Shown: piece by piece, positions 12,100 through 20,095 of the stretch
How the letters are laid out: each line of letters starts with the position of its first letter
Numbering within the stretch: the stretch's first letter is position 1
Assembly (NCBI GenBank): GCA_025358925.1
Contig: JANYHT010000004.1
Location: 1 to 64,000 of the forward strand
Origin: Gemmatimonadaceae bacterium
Lineage (GTDB): Bacteria > Gemmatimonadota > Gemmatimonadetes > Gemmatimonadales > Gemmatimonadaceae
DNA: 64,000 nucleotides
Direction of reading: 5' to 3'
Notes under the pieces: generated by a model
Told to the model about the DNA's origin: nothing
Databases searched by the model: none
What the model saw: the letters and a program-made list of their open reading frames with translations, nothing else
Translations under genes and position numbers: made by a program

Positions 12100-12876
12100 A
12101 TGAGAGCCTGTTTTGCCAAGGTGTTGCTCGCGACATCTGTTGCGTTGTCGCCGATAACGCTGCCTGCGCTGCCGATTACCAAATCACTGACGCTGCAGGT
12201 CTATCAGGTGTGCGATAACGCTGGGTTGAATTGTGCATCGACGGGACCCGCTGGCGACACGTTTTTTAGTACGGCAACCAATACGATTTGGGCGCAGGCC
12301 GGTATCAGCGTGCTGTACAACTTTGTCGGACAGATCAAGAGTACCAACTTCAGTTTTATTGATGATAACGTTGCCGGACGCAAATTTCAGGATCTGGCTG
12401 CGGGCTACCATTTTCAAAGTACGACTATTGTCGACATGTTCCTCGTCCATTCGGTAGCTGGAGCGTATGGTGAAGGATGGTATGGTCGAGGGGGGCTTGT
12501 TATGGGTATGGATGCAATCTTGGCATATGCGGCGGGCGGGCGTATCGATACGATGGCGCACGAGTTAGGGCATAACTTCGGACTTGTCGATCCTTTGGAT
12601 CCTGAACATTCGACCACTGACCCAGGACATTCGACAAACCCCAACGAATTGATGTCCGGCGGAGCAACGCGCAACGTGCCGTTAACGGTGGCCGATATCA
12701 ATCCGAATGGCTCGGGCTACGACTTAGTGAGTGCCTATCAAGTCGCGTTCGCGCGCAAGAGTTCGTTGTTGCACGACGTTGTTGCGCCGGAGCCCAGCAC
12801 GTTTGTCTTGATGGCGGTCGGCGTGCTTGGCTTGGTGGTTATCCGTCGTCGGCGCGTTGGCGGCATCACCGCGTAA
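12100..12876 (+). CDS. Secreted metallopeptidase-like protein with PEP-CTERM anchor
   Basis: The product has 258 residues from the ATG at 12100, preferred over an upstream GTG because it places a signal peptide (MRACFAKVLLATSVALSP) at the N terminus. The centre carries HELGHNFGL, the HExxHxxG zinc site of metzincin-type peptidases. A later LMSGG could serve as the Met-turn, and a third ligand may be the His in PEHST. The C terminus is a classic PEP-CTERM signal: APEPST, a hydrophobic helix and RRRR, which directs surface sorting by an exosortase. The gene runs against its tRNA neighbours, and the DNA is visibly more AT-rich than theirs, which suggests later arrival. Substrate unknown. Confidence 0.8.
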   Translation: MRACFAKVLLATSVALSPITLPALPITKSLTLQVYQVCDNAGLNCASTGPAGDTFFSTATNTIWAQAGISVLYNFVGQIKSTNFSFIDDNVAGRKFQDLAAGYHFQSTTIVDMFLVHSVAGAYGEGWYGRGGLVMGMDAILAYAAGGRIDTMAHELGHNFGLVDPLDPEHSTTDPGHSTNPNELMSGGATRNVPLTVADINPNGSGYDLVSAYQVAFARKSSLLHDVVAPEPSTFVLMAVGVLGLVVIRRRRVGGITA

Positions 12877-12891
12877 GCAGCGGATCGCTCT

Positions 12892-13485
12892 ATGCTTCTG
12901 CACGTCTTGCGGCGAGCAACGGCGGGTTTGTACGGTGCAGTCGTTTTGTTGGCAGCTACGGTGGGCGCGGCCCGATGCGTCTGGGGACAGAAAATCCTGA
13001 CCGACGTGATCGACCTACCGCCGGTGCATCGTGAATTTACGTCGCCATCGACGCATTTCGTGTTGACAATATTGAGCAACGATCATTGGACGACTTCTGT
13101 GGCGCGGGCCGAGGTGGATGAGCGTCGCGCTGGTGTGACGCGAAATTTGTGGCGACACACCCTACCGAATATCAAGGGACCACGGCGTGCGCTGGTCACG
13201 GATCACGGTGACGCTATTTTGATTGATGATTGGATTAACAGTCCGTCGCAGCAAGCGCTTTCGCTGCTCAACGTCACTGGAAAGACAGTAGCGACCTATT
13301 CGTTCGATTCATTGGTCGCGATCTTACAAGTATCGCGTCGCGACGTGTCGTCCCTCGCGACGCTTGGCATCTGGTTGAGTAGTGAGCCGACGCTGAGTGC
13401 AAACGGGGCGACGGTGCGCTTCAGGACGGCCGGTCGAGGGTTGTTGCTGCGTGTGCGCGATGGACGACTCACGGTGACGAAGTAG
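12892..13485 (+). CDS. Secreted protein of unknown function
   Basis: The 197-residue product starts with a hydrophobic signal segment (RATAGLYGAVVLLAATVGAA) and has no further membrane helix. The rest is rich in short beta-like stretches: FVLTILSNDHW, RALVTDHGDAILIDDW and RGLLLRVRDGRLTV. These resemble the repeated strands of surface beta-proteins, but I recognise no family. It begins 15 bases after the metallopeptidase stop and is followed by a terminator, so the two plus-strand genes probably form one transcript inserted between tRNA-Gly and tRNA-Thr. Confidence 0.65.
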   Translation: MLLHVLRRATAGLYGAVVLLAATVGAARCVWGQKILTDVIDLPPVHREFTSPSTHFVLTILSNDHWTTSVARAEVDERRAGVTRNLWRHTLPNIKGPRRALVTDHGDAILIDDWINSPSQQALSLLNVTGKTVATYSFDSLVAILQVSRRDVSSLATLGIWLSSEPTLSANGATVRFRTAGRGLLLRVRDGRLTVTK

Positions 13486-13517
13486 CAACGGACGACCGCG
13501 AGGTATTACGTGAAGCG

Positions 13518-13565
13518 CGAACGCTCCCGGAATCCAATGTGGATGCGGGAGCGTTCGTTGTGTTG
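13518..13565 (+). terminator. Terminator after the two inserted plus-strand genes
   Basis: CGAACGCTCCCG (13518-13529) pairs perfectly with CGGGAGCGTTCG (13546-13557) across a 16-base loop, followed by TTGTGTTG on the plus strand. It ends the plus-strand pair 15 bases before the 3' end of the oppositely oriented tRNA-Gly. Confidence 0.75.
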
Positions 13566-13579
13566 ACGAGTGCGAACAG

Positions 13580-13652
13580 AGCGGGAGACGGGACTCGAAC
13601 CCGCGACATCAAGCTTGGAAGGCTAGCGCTCTACCAACTGAGCTACTCCCGC
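13580..13652 (-). tRNA. tRNA-Gly (anticodon TCC)
   Basis: A 73-base cloverleaf with acceptor GCGGGAG/CTCCCGC, D-arm GCTC/GAGC, anticodon loop CTTCCAA (TCC reads GGA and GGG) and T-loop TTCGAGT. The anticodon stem CTAGC/GCTTG contains one U-U opposition at the second pair. No CCA is encoded. It is third in the Thr-Tyr-Gly series. Confidence 0.93.
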
Positions 13653-13707
13653 GAACAGCACAACATCCTGCACCACCGATATACCCAGCAACGCTACAAA
13701 TGCCTGA

Positions 13708-13790
13708 TGGTGGGGGAAGGATTCGAACCTTCGAAGGCGTTAGCCGTCAGATTTACAGTCTGATCTCGTTGGCCACTTGAGTACCCCACC
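13708..13790 (-). tRNA. tRNA-Tyr (anticodon GTA)
   Basis: An 83-base class II tRNA with acceptor GGTGGGG/CCCCACC, anticodon loop CTGTAAA (GTA reads UAC and UAU), the long variable arm expected of bacterial tRNA-Tyr, and T-loop TTCGAAT. It lies between tRNA-Thr(TGT) and tRNA-Gly(TCC). Confidence 0.95.
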
Positions 13791-13825
13791 GGGGGCCGTC
13801 TCGCCGAATTGCCGAGGACCGGTAG

Positions 13826-13898
13826 AGCTGACGGTGGGATTCGAACCCACGACCTGCTGATTACAAATCAGCTGCTCTGCCAGCTGAGCTACGTCAGC
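13826..13898 (-). tRNA. tRNA-Thr (anticodon TGT)
   Basis: A 73-base cloverleaf: acceptor GCTGACG/CGTCAGC, D-arm GCTC/GAGC, anticodon stem GCTGA/TCAGC with TGT anticodon reading ACA and ACG, and T-arm GTGGG/CCCAC with TTCGAAT. It is first in the tRNA block, about 32 bases after the predicted transcription start. Confidence 0.95.
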
Positions 13899-13936
13899 GT
13901 AAAGCCCCAACCGGAGGCTTTTGAGACAAGACGTTG

Positions 13937-13965
13937 AGAATAGACCTCCCCTCGTGAGGTGTCAA
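13937..13965 (-). promoter_or_regulatory. Sigma-70-type promoter of the tRNA block
   Basis: On the minus strand a perfect TTGACA (13965-13960) is followed after exactly 17 bases by TATTCT (13942-13937). It sits between the end of cysS and tRNA-Thr(TGT), so the start point would fall near 13930. This is the clearest housekeeping promoter in the window. Confidence 0.75.
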
Positions 13966-13967
13966 CC

Positions 13968-15374
13968 TCACAACCGCTTCCAGCGTGTGCCTTGCGCACT
14001 GTCTTCGATACTAACGCCTCGGGCGACGAGTTCGGCACGGACGGCATCGGCGGCCCCGAAATCGCGCCGCTCGCGTGCGGCGTTGCGTGCCTCGATCCGT
14101 TCTTCTACCCAAGCAGCGAGTTCGGCATCGGCTTCTTGCTCGGGCACCAGGTCTAATACGCCGTCGATCATGCGGAACGCGGCGCGTGCGCGATCGAGCG
14201 CTGCGACATCGGTCCCACCGGTGTCGAGCTCGCGATTGGCGTCCGTGATGAACGTGAAGAGCGCCGCGAGGGCTTCGGGCGCGTTGAGGTCGTCGAACAA
14301 TGCTTCGATAAATGCGTGTTCGGCTTTCGACGCGGCGGCAACGAGCGCTTCCGTGCCGCCGCTTGCTTCAGCGAGACGCTTCGCGAACGTGCCGATGCGC
14401 CGTACGGCTGCGCGAGACTGTTCGAGCGAGTCTTCGCCCAAGTTGAGCTGTTTGCGGTAGTGCGCGTTAAACACAAAATGCCGATACACGGTGCCGGAGA
14501 TGCCTTGCTCTCGTAGTTCGACAACGTTGGCTACGTTGCCGACGCGTTTGGCCATCTTTGCGCCGTCGGTGAGTAAAAACTCACCGTGGCACCAGCAGCG
14601 AGCAAACGTTTTTCCGGTGGCCGCTTCGGACTGTGCGATTTCGTCTTCGTGGTGGGGGAAGATGAGATCAATGCCACCGGCATGCAGGTCAAACGTTTCG
14701 CCTAAGTACTTCATCGCCATTGCCGAACATTCCAAGTGCCACCCCGGACGGCCTCGGCCCCATGGTGAATCCCAGGCAGCGCCAGTCGCTTCGTCTTCAT
14801 CCTTCGCGGCCTTCCACAGTGCAAAGTCCTGTGCATTCTCTTTCGCGTATTCGTCTTGTGCGACGCGTGCACCGGTGCGCAGTTCGCGTTTGTCGAGTTG
14901 CGACAAGTGCCCGTAGTTTGGGAAGCGATCGATCGCGAAATAGATGGAACCGTCTTCGGCTTCGTAGGCGACGTTCTTGGCGATGAGTCGTTCGACGAGC
15001 GCTACCATTTCCGGAATGTGCGCCGTGGCTTTGGGATACCCTTCGGCGTCTTCGATGCGGAGGTAGCGACGGTCTTGGTGGAATAGCTCAGTGAACGGCT
15101 CAGTGACGTGCGAGATGGTCGTTCCTAGCGCCGCCGCTTTCCGGATGATTTTATCATCAACGTCGGTGAGGTTCATGATTTGTTCGACGCGCCAACCGGC
15201 CAATTTTAACGTGCGCCGCATCAAATCTTCGAAGAGAAACGTGCGGAAATTGCCGAGGTGGGCGGGGTTATACACGGTGGGTCCGCAAGTGTACATGCGT
15301 ACGGTGTGCCCATCAGCGGGTGCGAACGGCTCGACGCGACGCGTGAGTGTGTTGTACAGGCGGAACTCGGGCAT
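13968..15374 (-). CDS. cysS: Cysteinyl-tRNA synthetase
   Basis: This class I synthetase charges tRNA-Cys. The 468-residue chain has the zinc and HIGH region early (TCGPTVYNPAHLGNFRT, with HLGN for HIGH). A second zinc pair lies in WHLECSAMA and GGIDLIFPHHEDEIAQSE, and a C-terminal DALR-type helical domain follows. The KMSKS loop, which normally stabilises the adenylate, reads KMAKR here (in DGAKMAKRVGN). The two Lys positions that matter most are kept, so activity is likely. The gene lies directly upstream of the tRNA block; its ribosome-binding site is weak. Confidence 0.95.
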   Translation of the reverse strand: MPEFRLYNTLTRRVEPFAPADGHTVRMYTCGPTVYNPAHLGNFRTFLFEDLMRRTLKLAGWRVEQIMNLTDVDDKIIRKAAALGTTISHVTEPFTELFHQDRRYLRIEDAEGYPKATAHIPEMVALVERLIAKNVAYEAEDGSIYFAIDRFPNYGHLSQLDKRELRTGARVAQDEYAKENAQDFALWKAAKDEDEATGAAWDSPWGRGRPGWHLECSAMAMKYLGETFDLHAGGIDLIFPHHEDEIAQSEAATGKTFARCWCHGEFLLTDGAKMAKRVGNVANVVELREQGISGTVYRHFVFNAHYRKQLNLGEDSLEQSRAAVRRIGTFAKRLAEASGGTEALVAAASKAEHAFIEALFDDLNAPEALAALFTFITDANRELDTGGTDVAALDRARAAFRMIDGVLDLVPEQEADAELAAWVEERIEARNAARERRDFGAADAVRAELVARGVSIEDSAQGTRWKRL

Positions 15375-15908
15375 GCGCGGTGTTGTTGGGCTTGGAGATG
15401 GCGGGTGTGGACGTGCAACACCGTCATGTTGGAAATCTACAGAGTATGTTGTTCGTCGTGTGTCGCGCGTCCTTGCTGGTTCGCGTTCTTCCGTTGGACT
15501 GTGCGCTGAACAGCCGTTTCACTGGTCCGTTTCGTGCTCGAACGGTCGTGATGCTTGGTGTGGTCGGGCAGCTGCTTTGGTGATGGCCGCGCGACCGCAA
15601 ACACCGCCGACGGGGATGCAACGGCCCATTATGTCTGTCAGGGCTGATATGACTGCGATGTCCATGCCAGTGGCGGCGTCCGCTCGACCGAAGATTGCTG
15701 CAGCATGGCCTGTTGACGCGCGCACCGGGCAGACGCTGATCAATGGTGTGCCTGCCGTCGGGTGGGTGTTCGTGCAGAAAAACGTATAGGGTTGTGGCGT
15801 ACCGGTACGCCGATGTGTACGCAGGCGAGCCGGGCCACCCGTTGGCGCCGGTGGTGTCGACGACGTAACGCAACTCGCCACTTGCTGCAATGCGCCGAGT
15901 GCGCGGCA
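15375..15908. other. 534 bases with no supportable gene
   Basis: Open frames occur on both strands, the largest on the minus strand at 15424-16173 and 15519-15890. Their translations are rich in Arg, His, Thr and Ser without any domain, and they overlap one another. A hydrophobic stretch (DIAVISALTDIMGRC) in the second is not enough to call a gene. I see no tRNA, repeat or convincing terminator. It may be decayed coding sequence linked to the degenerate ABC gene next door. Confidence 0.4.
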
Positions 15909-16649
15909 TCATGGTGGAGGCGACGTTGTGGAGTATGAACCGGACGCGTGCAGCGCGGATGCACCAGCACTGACGGTAACAATTTTCCCGGCGACGAGTG
16001 TGAGAATGCGCACGTTGGGACGTGTTTGAGGTAGATGGTGCTCGCGTACTACCGTGGATTCTCGCAGCGCGCCGACGATGTCGGCGCGCTGCGCCGTTTC
16101 TGCTCGTGACTGTTGTACACTGAGCACGATCGTCCCGCGTCGCTGGCGCAAGGCTGCGGCCCACGTGCGCCACGCATCATGTTGTGCGTCGACGTTCGCG
16201 GTTGTGCTCGAGCGCGTACGGACGCGGAGGAGGTAGGCAACTGGCGTCTCCGCGCATCGTTGTTGTGTGTGCGGTAATGTGTATTGCTCCGACCAGCCGG
16301 CGATGATGGCGCGTGCGGCGTCTGCGCCAACACCACCGCGTCGCACGCGCACTTTTTCGGCGATGTATCGCGTGCCGCGAGCGCGCGTTCGCATTCCCGC
16401 GAAGACATCGAGGAGCGAACTCGCGCCACTCGCGACGCCGCCTTGCAGAATCACGAGCTCACCCGCGCGGATGTCGCACGAGAGTCCGTCGAGCGTGCGG
16501 ACGATGCAGCGCGCGCGGCCCAATCCGGCGGCTATTTCTTCATGAACGTTGTGCACCGACAGCAGCACTGGCGACGCGACGGCGTTGGATCGGGGTGATG
16601 AGCTGAGCATGCCGCACAGCATAGGTGGCAGATGCTGATTCGCCGTCAT
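15909..16649 (-). CDS. Degenerate ABC-type ATPase domain protein
   Basis: From the ATG at 16649 the 246-residue product begins MTANQHLPPMLCGML and then follows the ABC ATPase plan: LDGLSCDIRAGELVILQGG, then GGVASGASSLLDVFAGM where Walker A should be. The invariant P-loop Lys is Ala, no LSGGQ signature or Walker B Asp-Glu is visible, and the chain resumes with TIVLSVQQSRAETAQRADIV, which matches the H-loop and D-loop end of such proteins. The conserved middle seems to have been lost. It could be a non-hydrolysing relic or a pseudogene. Longer frames upstream run into the DUF1611 gene and are rejected. Confidence 0.45.
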   Translation of the reverse strand: MTANQHLPPMLCGMLSSSPRSNAVASPVLLSVHNVHEEIAAGLGRARCIVRTLDGLSCDIRAGELVILQGGVASGASSLLDVFAGMRTRARGTRYIAEKVRVRRGGVGADAARAIIAGWSEQYTLPHTQQRCAETPVAYLLRVRTRSSTTANVDAQHDAWRTWAAALRQRRGTIVLSVQQSRAETAQRADIVGALRESTVVREHHLPQTRPNVRILTLVAGKIVTVSAGASALHASGSYSTTSPPP

Positions 16650-16710
16650 CGGAATGTTGCGTGTGCGGCGAAAACAACGCGCTGCGTGAGACGAATGTTT
16701 AGCGCGATCG

Positions 16711-17769
16711 CTACACGTTCGCGCGCGCCATATGGAAGCTACTAATCGCGCTCGCGATGGGTGACGGATTGAAACGCACCGGATCCGTCGTGGGTAGTCC
16801 GGTTTCGTTGATCGTGCGATCAATCGCCGCTTGCGCGTCGCCATCCGACAAGTCGAACGTGTTCAACGCGATCGCAATAATCGGCGAGTGACGCAAGTAT
16901 TTCATCGCGTGTTCGTAGAGGTGCACGATGTCACCGATTGGTGGAATTGGAACCCACGGATTGCGATGAATGGTGGTGCGGGACGGTTGCGCACAGAGCA
17001 CCATTGCATGCGGTAACGCACCGTGCATCAGTCCCAGCGTGACGCCAGAATATGCGGGATGAATGAGCGAGCCCTGCCCTTCAACCAGTACAATATCCGC
17101 ATCGTGCGATGCTTCAATCGTGAGGCGTTCGGCGGCACCAGCAATAAAGTCAGCGACGACGGCATCGACGGCGATGCCACGACCTTCGATTAGAATGCCC
17201 GTTTGTCCAGTCGGAGCAAATGCCACTCGATGTCCAAGTGCGCGCACGGCGTGCTGCACCTGGAGCTGCGTGGTCATCTTGCCGATGTTGCAATCGCTGC
17301 CGACGGTCAGCACAACCGTCGCGCTGATGTCCCGCACACGTCCGTACGAGACATCAAGGTCGGCTGGCGCGCGACGCAAATCACGAATGGTCGCACCCGA
17401 TACGGCAGCCAACGCCACAAATTCCGCATCATCACCAAGCATGGTGTGCAGACCACTCCACAGGTCCAACCCAGCGCGCAACGCGTCGCACACGATCACG
17501 CGCCACTCGACTGGAAACTGACCGCCGGCGGGCGCGATACCGATCAACAACGCGTTGGGCTGGGCTCGCATTCCTTCCGCAAATGTTGCGACAACAGGAA
17601 TGTTTCCACCAAAGCCCAGCACGTCGTGCGCCGTGTGCCCAGCATGTGCACTGTCGAGCACCGCGACGACTTCCGACGCCGCGTAACGAATGCACGCATT
17701 CGCTGTCTTTGACGAGAGTGGACCGAAGTTCCCCTCGGCCAAAATCAGAAAACGCCGAGCGCCGATCAT
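16711..17769 (-). CDS. DUF1611 / DgcN-family P-loop protein
   Basis: The 352-residue protein has a DUF1611 layout: an N-terminal Rossmann-like part (EVVAVLDSAHAGH) and a P-loop domain whose nucleotide site reads TVGSDCNIGKMTTQL. Later come GQTGILIEGRGIAVDAVV and DADIVLVEGQGSLIHPAYSG. Members described as DgcN act on D-glutamate as N-acetyltransferases, usually beside a DgcA racemase-type enzyme. No such partner is visible here, so the substrate is uncertain. The gene starts inside the pspA stop codon (ATGA), indicating translational coupling with pspA. Confidence 0.8.
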   Translation of the reverse strand: MIGARRFLILAEGNFGPLSSKTANACIRYAASEVVAVLDSAHAGHTAHDVLGFGGNIPVVATFAEGMRAQPNALLIGIAPAGGQFPVEWRVIVCDALRAGLDLWSGLHTMLGDDAEFVALAAVSGATIRDLRRAPADLDVSYGRVRDISATVVLTVGSDCNIGKMTTQLQVQHAVRALGHRVAFAPTGQTGILIEGRGIAVDAVVADFIAGAAERLTIEASHDADIVLVEGQGSLIHPAYSGVTLGLMHGALPHAMVLCAQPSRTTIHRNPWVPIPPIGDIVHLYEHAMKYLRHSPIIAIALNTFDLSDGDAQAAIDRTINETGLPTTDPVRFNPSPIASAISSFHMARANV

Positions 17770-18620
17770 GACCTCGGCTTGGGCTCGCGCAGTCCTTCGA
17801 TTTCAGCGATGAGATCTACGTCAACCGATTTCGTCGCTTCGGTGGGCACACCTGCCGCGAGCTGCGCCGGTGCAGCGACGGGTGTTGCGTCCGTTGCACC
17901 CGCAGCAAGTTGACGCGACGTGGCGGGTGCAGCAGACGGCAGCATGCCCATGCGCTGCTTGAGTTGCAACAGTTGCGAGTCGGCCGTTGCCCCACCCGAC
18001 GAACGCTCGAGTTGTTTGAACTGGCTGGCCAAGCGATCGCCACTCATTTCCTCGTCGATCTCCTGCGCCGCCTGCAACTGACGTTCGTTGGTCGTGATTT
18101 TCTCTTCCATACGCGCGAACGCATCGAATGCCGAATTGTCTGACAATCCGGACATTGTCTGCGAAATGCGCGCTTGTGCTTCGGCACGGCGCTGCCGCGC
18201 GAGCAACAAGTTTTTCTTGCGCTTCGCTTCTTCAATCTTATCGTTGAGATCGCGAAGCGACTGTTTGAGCTTCTCCGTTTCGGAGCGATGCTGCTCCCAC
18301 GTTGTCGCGAGCTGTTGTCCGTGCTCGAGATGCTCTTGTCCTCGCAACAACGCCTGTTTCGCGAGATCGTCGCGGCCTTCCTGCACCGCGAGCATGGCGC
18401 GTTTTTCCCAATCGTCGGCGAGCTTGAATTCCGAGTCGGCCTGATCTTTCAGACGCTTTTCATCGGCGATCGCAGCTGCTACTTGTTGCTTGGCTTTGGC
18501 GAGTTGATTGCGCATGTCGACAATGATCTGATTGAGCATCTTTTCCGGATTTTCAGCCGTTGAGATGAGATCATTCAAGTTCGACTTGATCAGCGTCGAA
18601 AGACGGTCAAAGATGCCCAT
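17766..18620 (-). CDS. pspA: PspA/IM30 family membrane-stress protein
   Basis: A 284-residue, almost wholly helical coiled-coil protein begins MGIFDRLSTLIKSNLNDLI, the conserved amphipathic PspA start. PEKMLNQIIVDMRNQLAKAK and long Lys/Glu/Gln-rich helices follow. ESCRT-III-like PspA proteins assemble on the inner membrane under envelope stress and help keep the proton gradient. The extended Ala/Pro-rich tail (about residues 225-284) is longer than in enterobacterial PspA. Upstream by three bases is a YbjN/CesT-like gene, and downstream the DUF1611 gene overlaps; no PspF or PspBC is present. Confidence 0.93.
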   Translation of the reverse strand: MGIFDRLSTLIKSNLNDLISTAENPEKMLNQIIVDMRNQLAKAKQQVAAAIADEKRLKDQADSEFKLADDWEKRAMLAVQEGRDDLAKQALLRGQEHLEHGQQLATTWEQHRSETEKLKQSLRDLNDKIEEAKRKKNLLLARQRRAEAQARISQTMSGLSDNSAFDAFARMEEKITTNERQLQAAQEIDEEMSGDRLASQFKQLERSSGGATADSQLLQLKQRMGMLPSAAPATSRQLAAGATDATPVAAPAQLAAGVPTEATKSVDVDLIAEIEGLREPKPRS

Positions 18621-18623
18621 GAG

Positions 18624-19028
18624 TTAGCGAACCTCGCGGAAGGCGGCAAGCTCGCGCATATGCGACGTGAGCGACAGTGTCATGCTTTCGTATGATGCAA
18701 GAAATTCTTCGTAGTCGAGATGCGCGAGCTCGAGCGCCTCGGTAAGCACAATCGCGTCGGCGTCAATGCCGTACGAGCCGTGCAACAGATCTGTCGCATT
18801 GAGTTCAAGCAAACGGCGACTGATCGCCGCGAGTTCTGCGGTGTCGGCCGGAAGGGGCATCACCTTGACCCGCAGCAAGAGCACCGGCGGATTATGTGTG
18901 ATGACCACATCAAAATCGAGCGGGCCGCTGGGGCGCACAATCCAAAGGCCGGGGTCGACTTCGGCGTGCGTTGCGCCATCGGTGCCGAGGCGGTCGAGAA
19001 ATGTTTCGACGTCTTCGCGAGTAACCAT
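18624..19028 (-). CDS. YbjN/CesT-like small protein upstream of pspA
   Basis: From the ATG at 19028 the product has 134 residues. MVTREDVETFLDRLG opens a compact alpha/beta domain with strands GLWIVRPS, FDVVITHNPPVLLLRVKVM and a helix-rich second half (ELAAISRRLLELNATDLLHG). This pattern matches the type III chaperone/YbjN-like fold often found as a small partner protein. It lies three bases before pspA and probably shares its transcript, so a role in PspA function is plausible but inferred. The longer frame starting at 19112 adds an Arg-rich, unconserved-looking lead and is not chosen. Confidence 0.65.
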   Translation of the reverse strand: MVTREDVETFLDRLGTDGATHAEVDPGLWIVRPSGPLDFDVVITHNPPVLLLRVKVMPLPADTAELAAISRRLLELNATDLLHGSYGIDADAIVLTEALELAHLDYEEFLASYESMTLSLTSHMRELAAFREVR

Positions 19029-19186
19029 GTGAGCGATTCCTGTTGGTTGCAGACATTGGCCCGTACGCAGGGAGAGGCGGTTGCGTTTCGATCCACGCGT
19101 GACGCGAACCATGTCTTCAGCAAATTACGTATTTGGCGGGATGACTGCCACCATGTGTTCGCGCGAATTTACCACGCGGCGCGATG

Positions 19187-20095
19187 TTACGGGCACCACC
19201 CGACGTGCGTCGTGGATGCTCGTCCTTCGCTCACAAACAGAAGGCGTCCGTCTCGTAGCCACGTTACCCCTTCGCCTTGGGGTTCGCGGAGTGCGCGCAG
19301 GTCACAGCGCGCCTGCAAGACGCCCGGACGTGCAGAGCGTGGCTCCGTCGCGAAAATATAGACGTCGTTATTTGTTCGCACGGCGAGGCTTCGCGCACCG
19401 ATTGCATTTGGTGGGGACAATGAAGCGTCAGTAATCCAACTTCGCTGGTCAAAGCGCGACGGAACCATCGGTAGCGAGTCAATAAGCGCTGCTTGCGCGG
19501 TGACATCCGCGAGCCACGCATTTTGCGGCACGCGATACACCAACGACCTCCGTTCGCGCCCTTCGCGATCAGTCATCGGTCGTTTGGTGAACAGGAGAAT
19601 GCTCGTGTCTGGCGCAATGATCATTGATTCGACGTCGCGCGGGCCATCGACATAGCGCACGTGCAACGCAACCGCCGGTGCACTGATCGTGTCGGTCGGA
19701 AGCGGCTCGGGAATGCGGTACACGGTCACGTCATCGCGTCGCGCGCCGTTATCTCCGACGTCACCGATGTAAAGACAGGAGCCGACTGCGCACGCCCCAA
19801 TCGCGATGGCCTCCCAGTCGCGATTTTGCGCGCCAAGCACTCGCACAACGCCGAGGGATGCGCCGGTACTGTCGTAGGCAAACAGCAGCGGATCATTGCC
19901 GCTGTCGTTTTGCGACCAAAATACATTATCCGCGCGCGTGCTCTGCACGACGCCCGATGCTTCCGTCAGTAGTGGATTTGCCAGCGCACCAGTCGCGTGC
20001 GCATCGCGCAGCGACAAAATCGGCGCGACGTCTGCACGCGTACATGCCAACATCAACCACGCGAACACGGCCCGGAGTGATCGAGCGCGAGTCAA
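19187..20095 (-). CDS. Putative lipoprotein, beta-propeller-like
   Basis: I start this at a TTG (20095) overlapping the sdaAA stop. This gives MTRARSLRAVFAWLMLACTR, a lipoprotein-type signal ending in a Cys, and a 302-residue chain. Repeated strand-turn units such as VFWSQNDSGNDPLLFAYD, GSCLYIGDVGDNGARRDDV and DASLSPPNAIGARSLAVRT suggest a propeller with aspartate-rich loops. A final TWLRDGRLLFVSEG closes it. No enzyme family is evident. The lipobox is imperfect (M-L-A before Cys), so simple periplasmic export is also possible. It follows the serine dehydratase genes, but no functional link is apparent. Confidence 0.65.
   Translation of the reverse strand: MTRARSLRAVFAWLMLACTRADVAPILSLRDAHATGALANPLLTEASGVVQSTRADNVFWSQNDSGNDPLLFAYDSTGASLGVVRVLGAQNRDWEAIAIGACAVGSCLYIGDVGDNGARRDDVTVYRIPEPLPTDTISAPAVALHVRYVDGPRDVESMIIAPDTSILLFTKRPMTDREGRERRSLVYRVPQNAWLADVTAQAALIDSLPMVPSRFDQRSWITDASLSPPNAIGARSLAVRTNNDVYIFATEPRSARPGVLQARCDLRALREPQGEGVTWLRDGRLLFVSEGRASTTHVGWCP

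Noticed and set aside
15091-15789. 232-residue plus-strand open frame over the cysS start
   Set aside because: Its first half is antisense to cysS and its second half matches no family; no ribosome-binding site.
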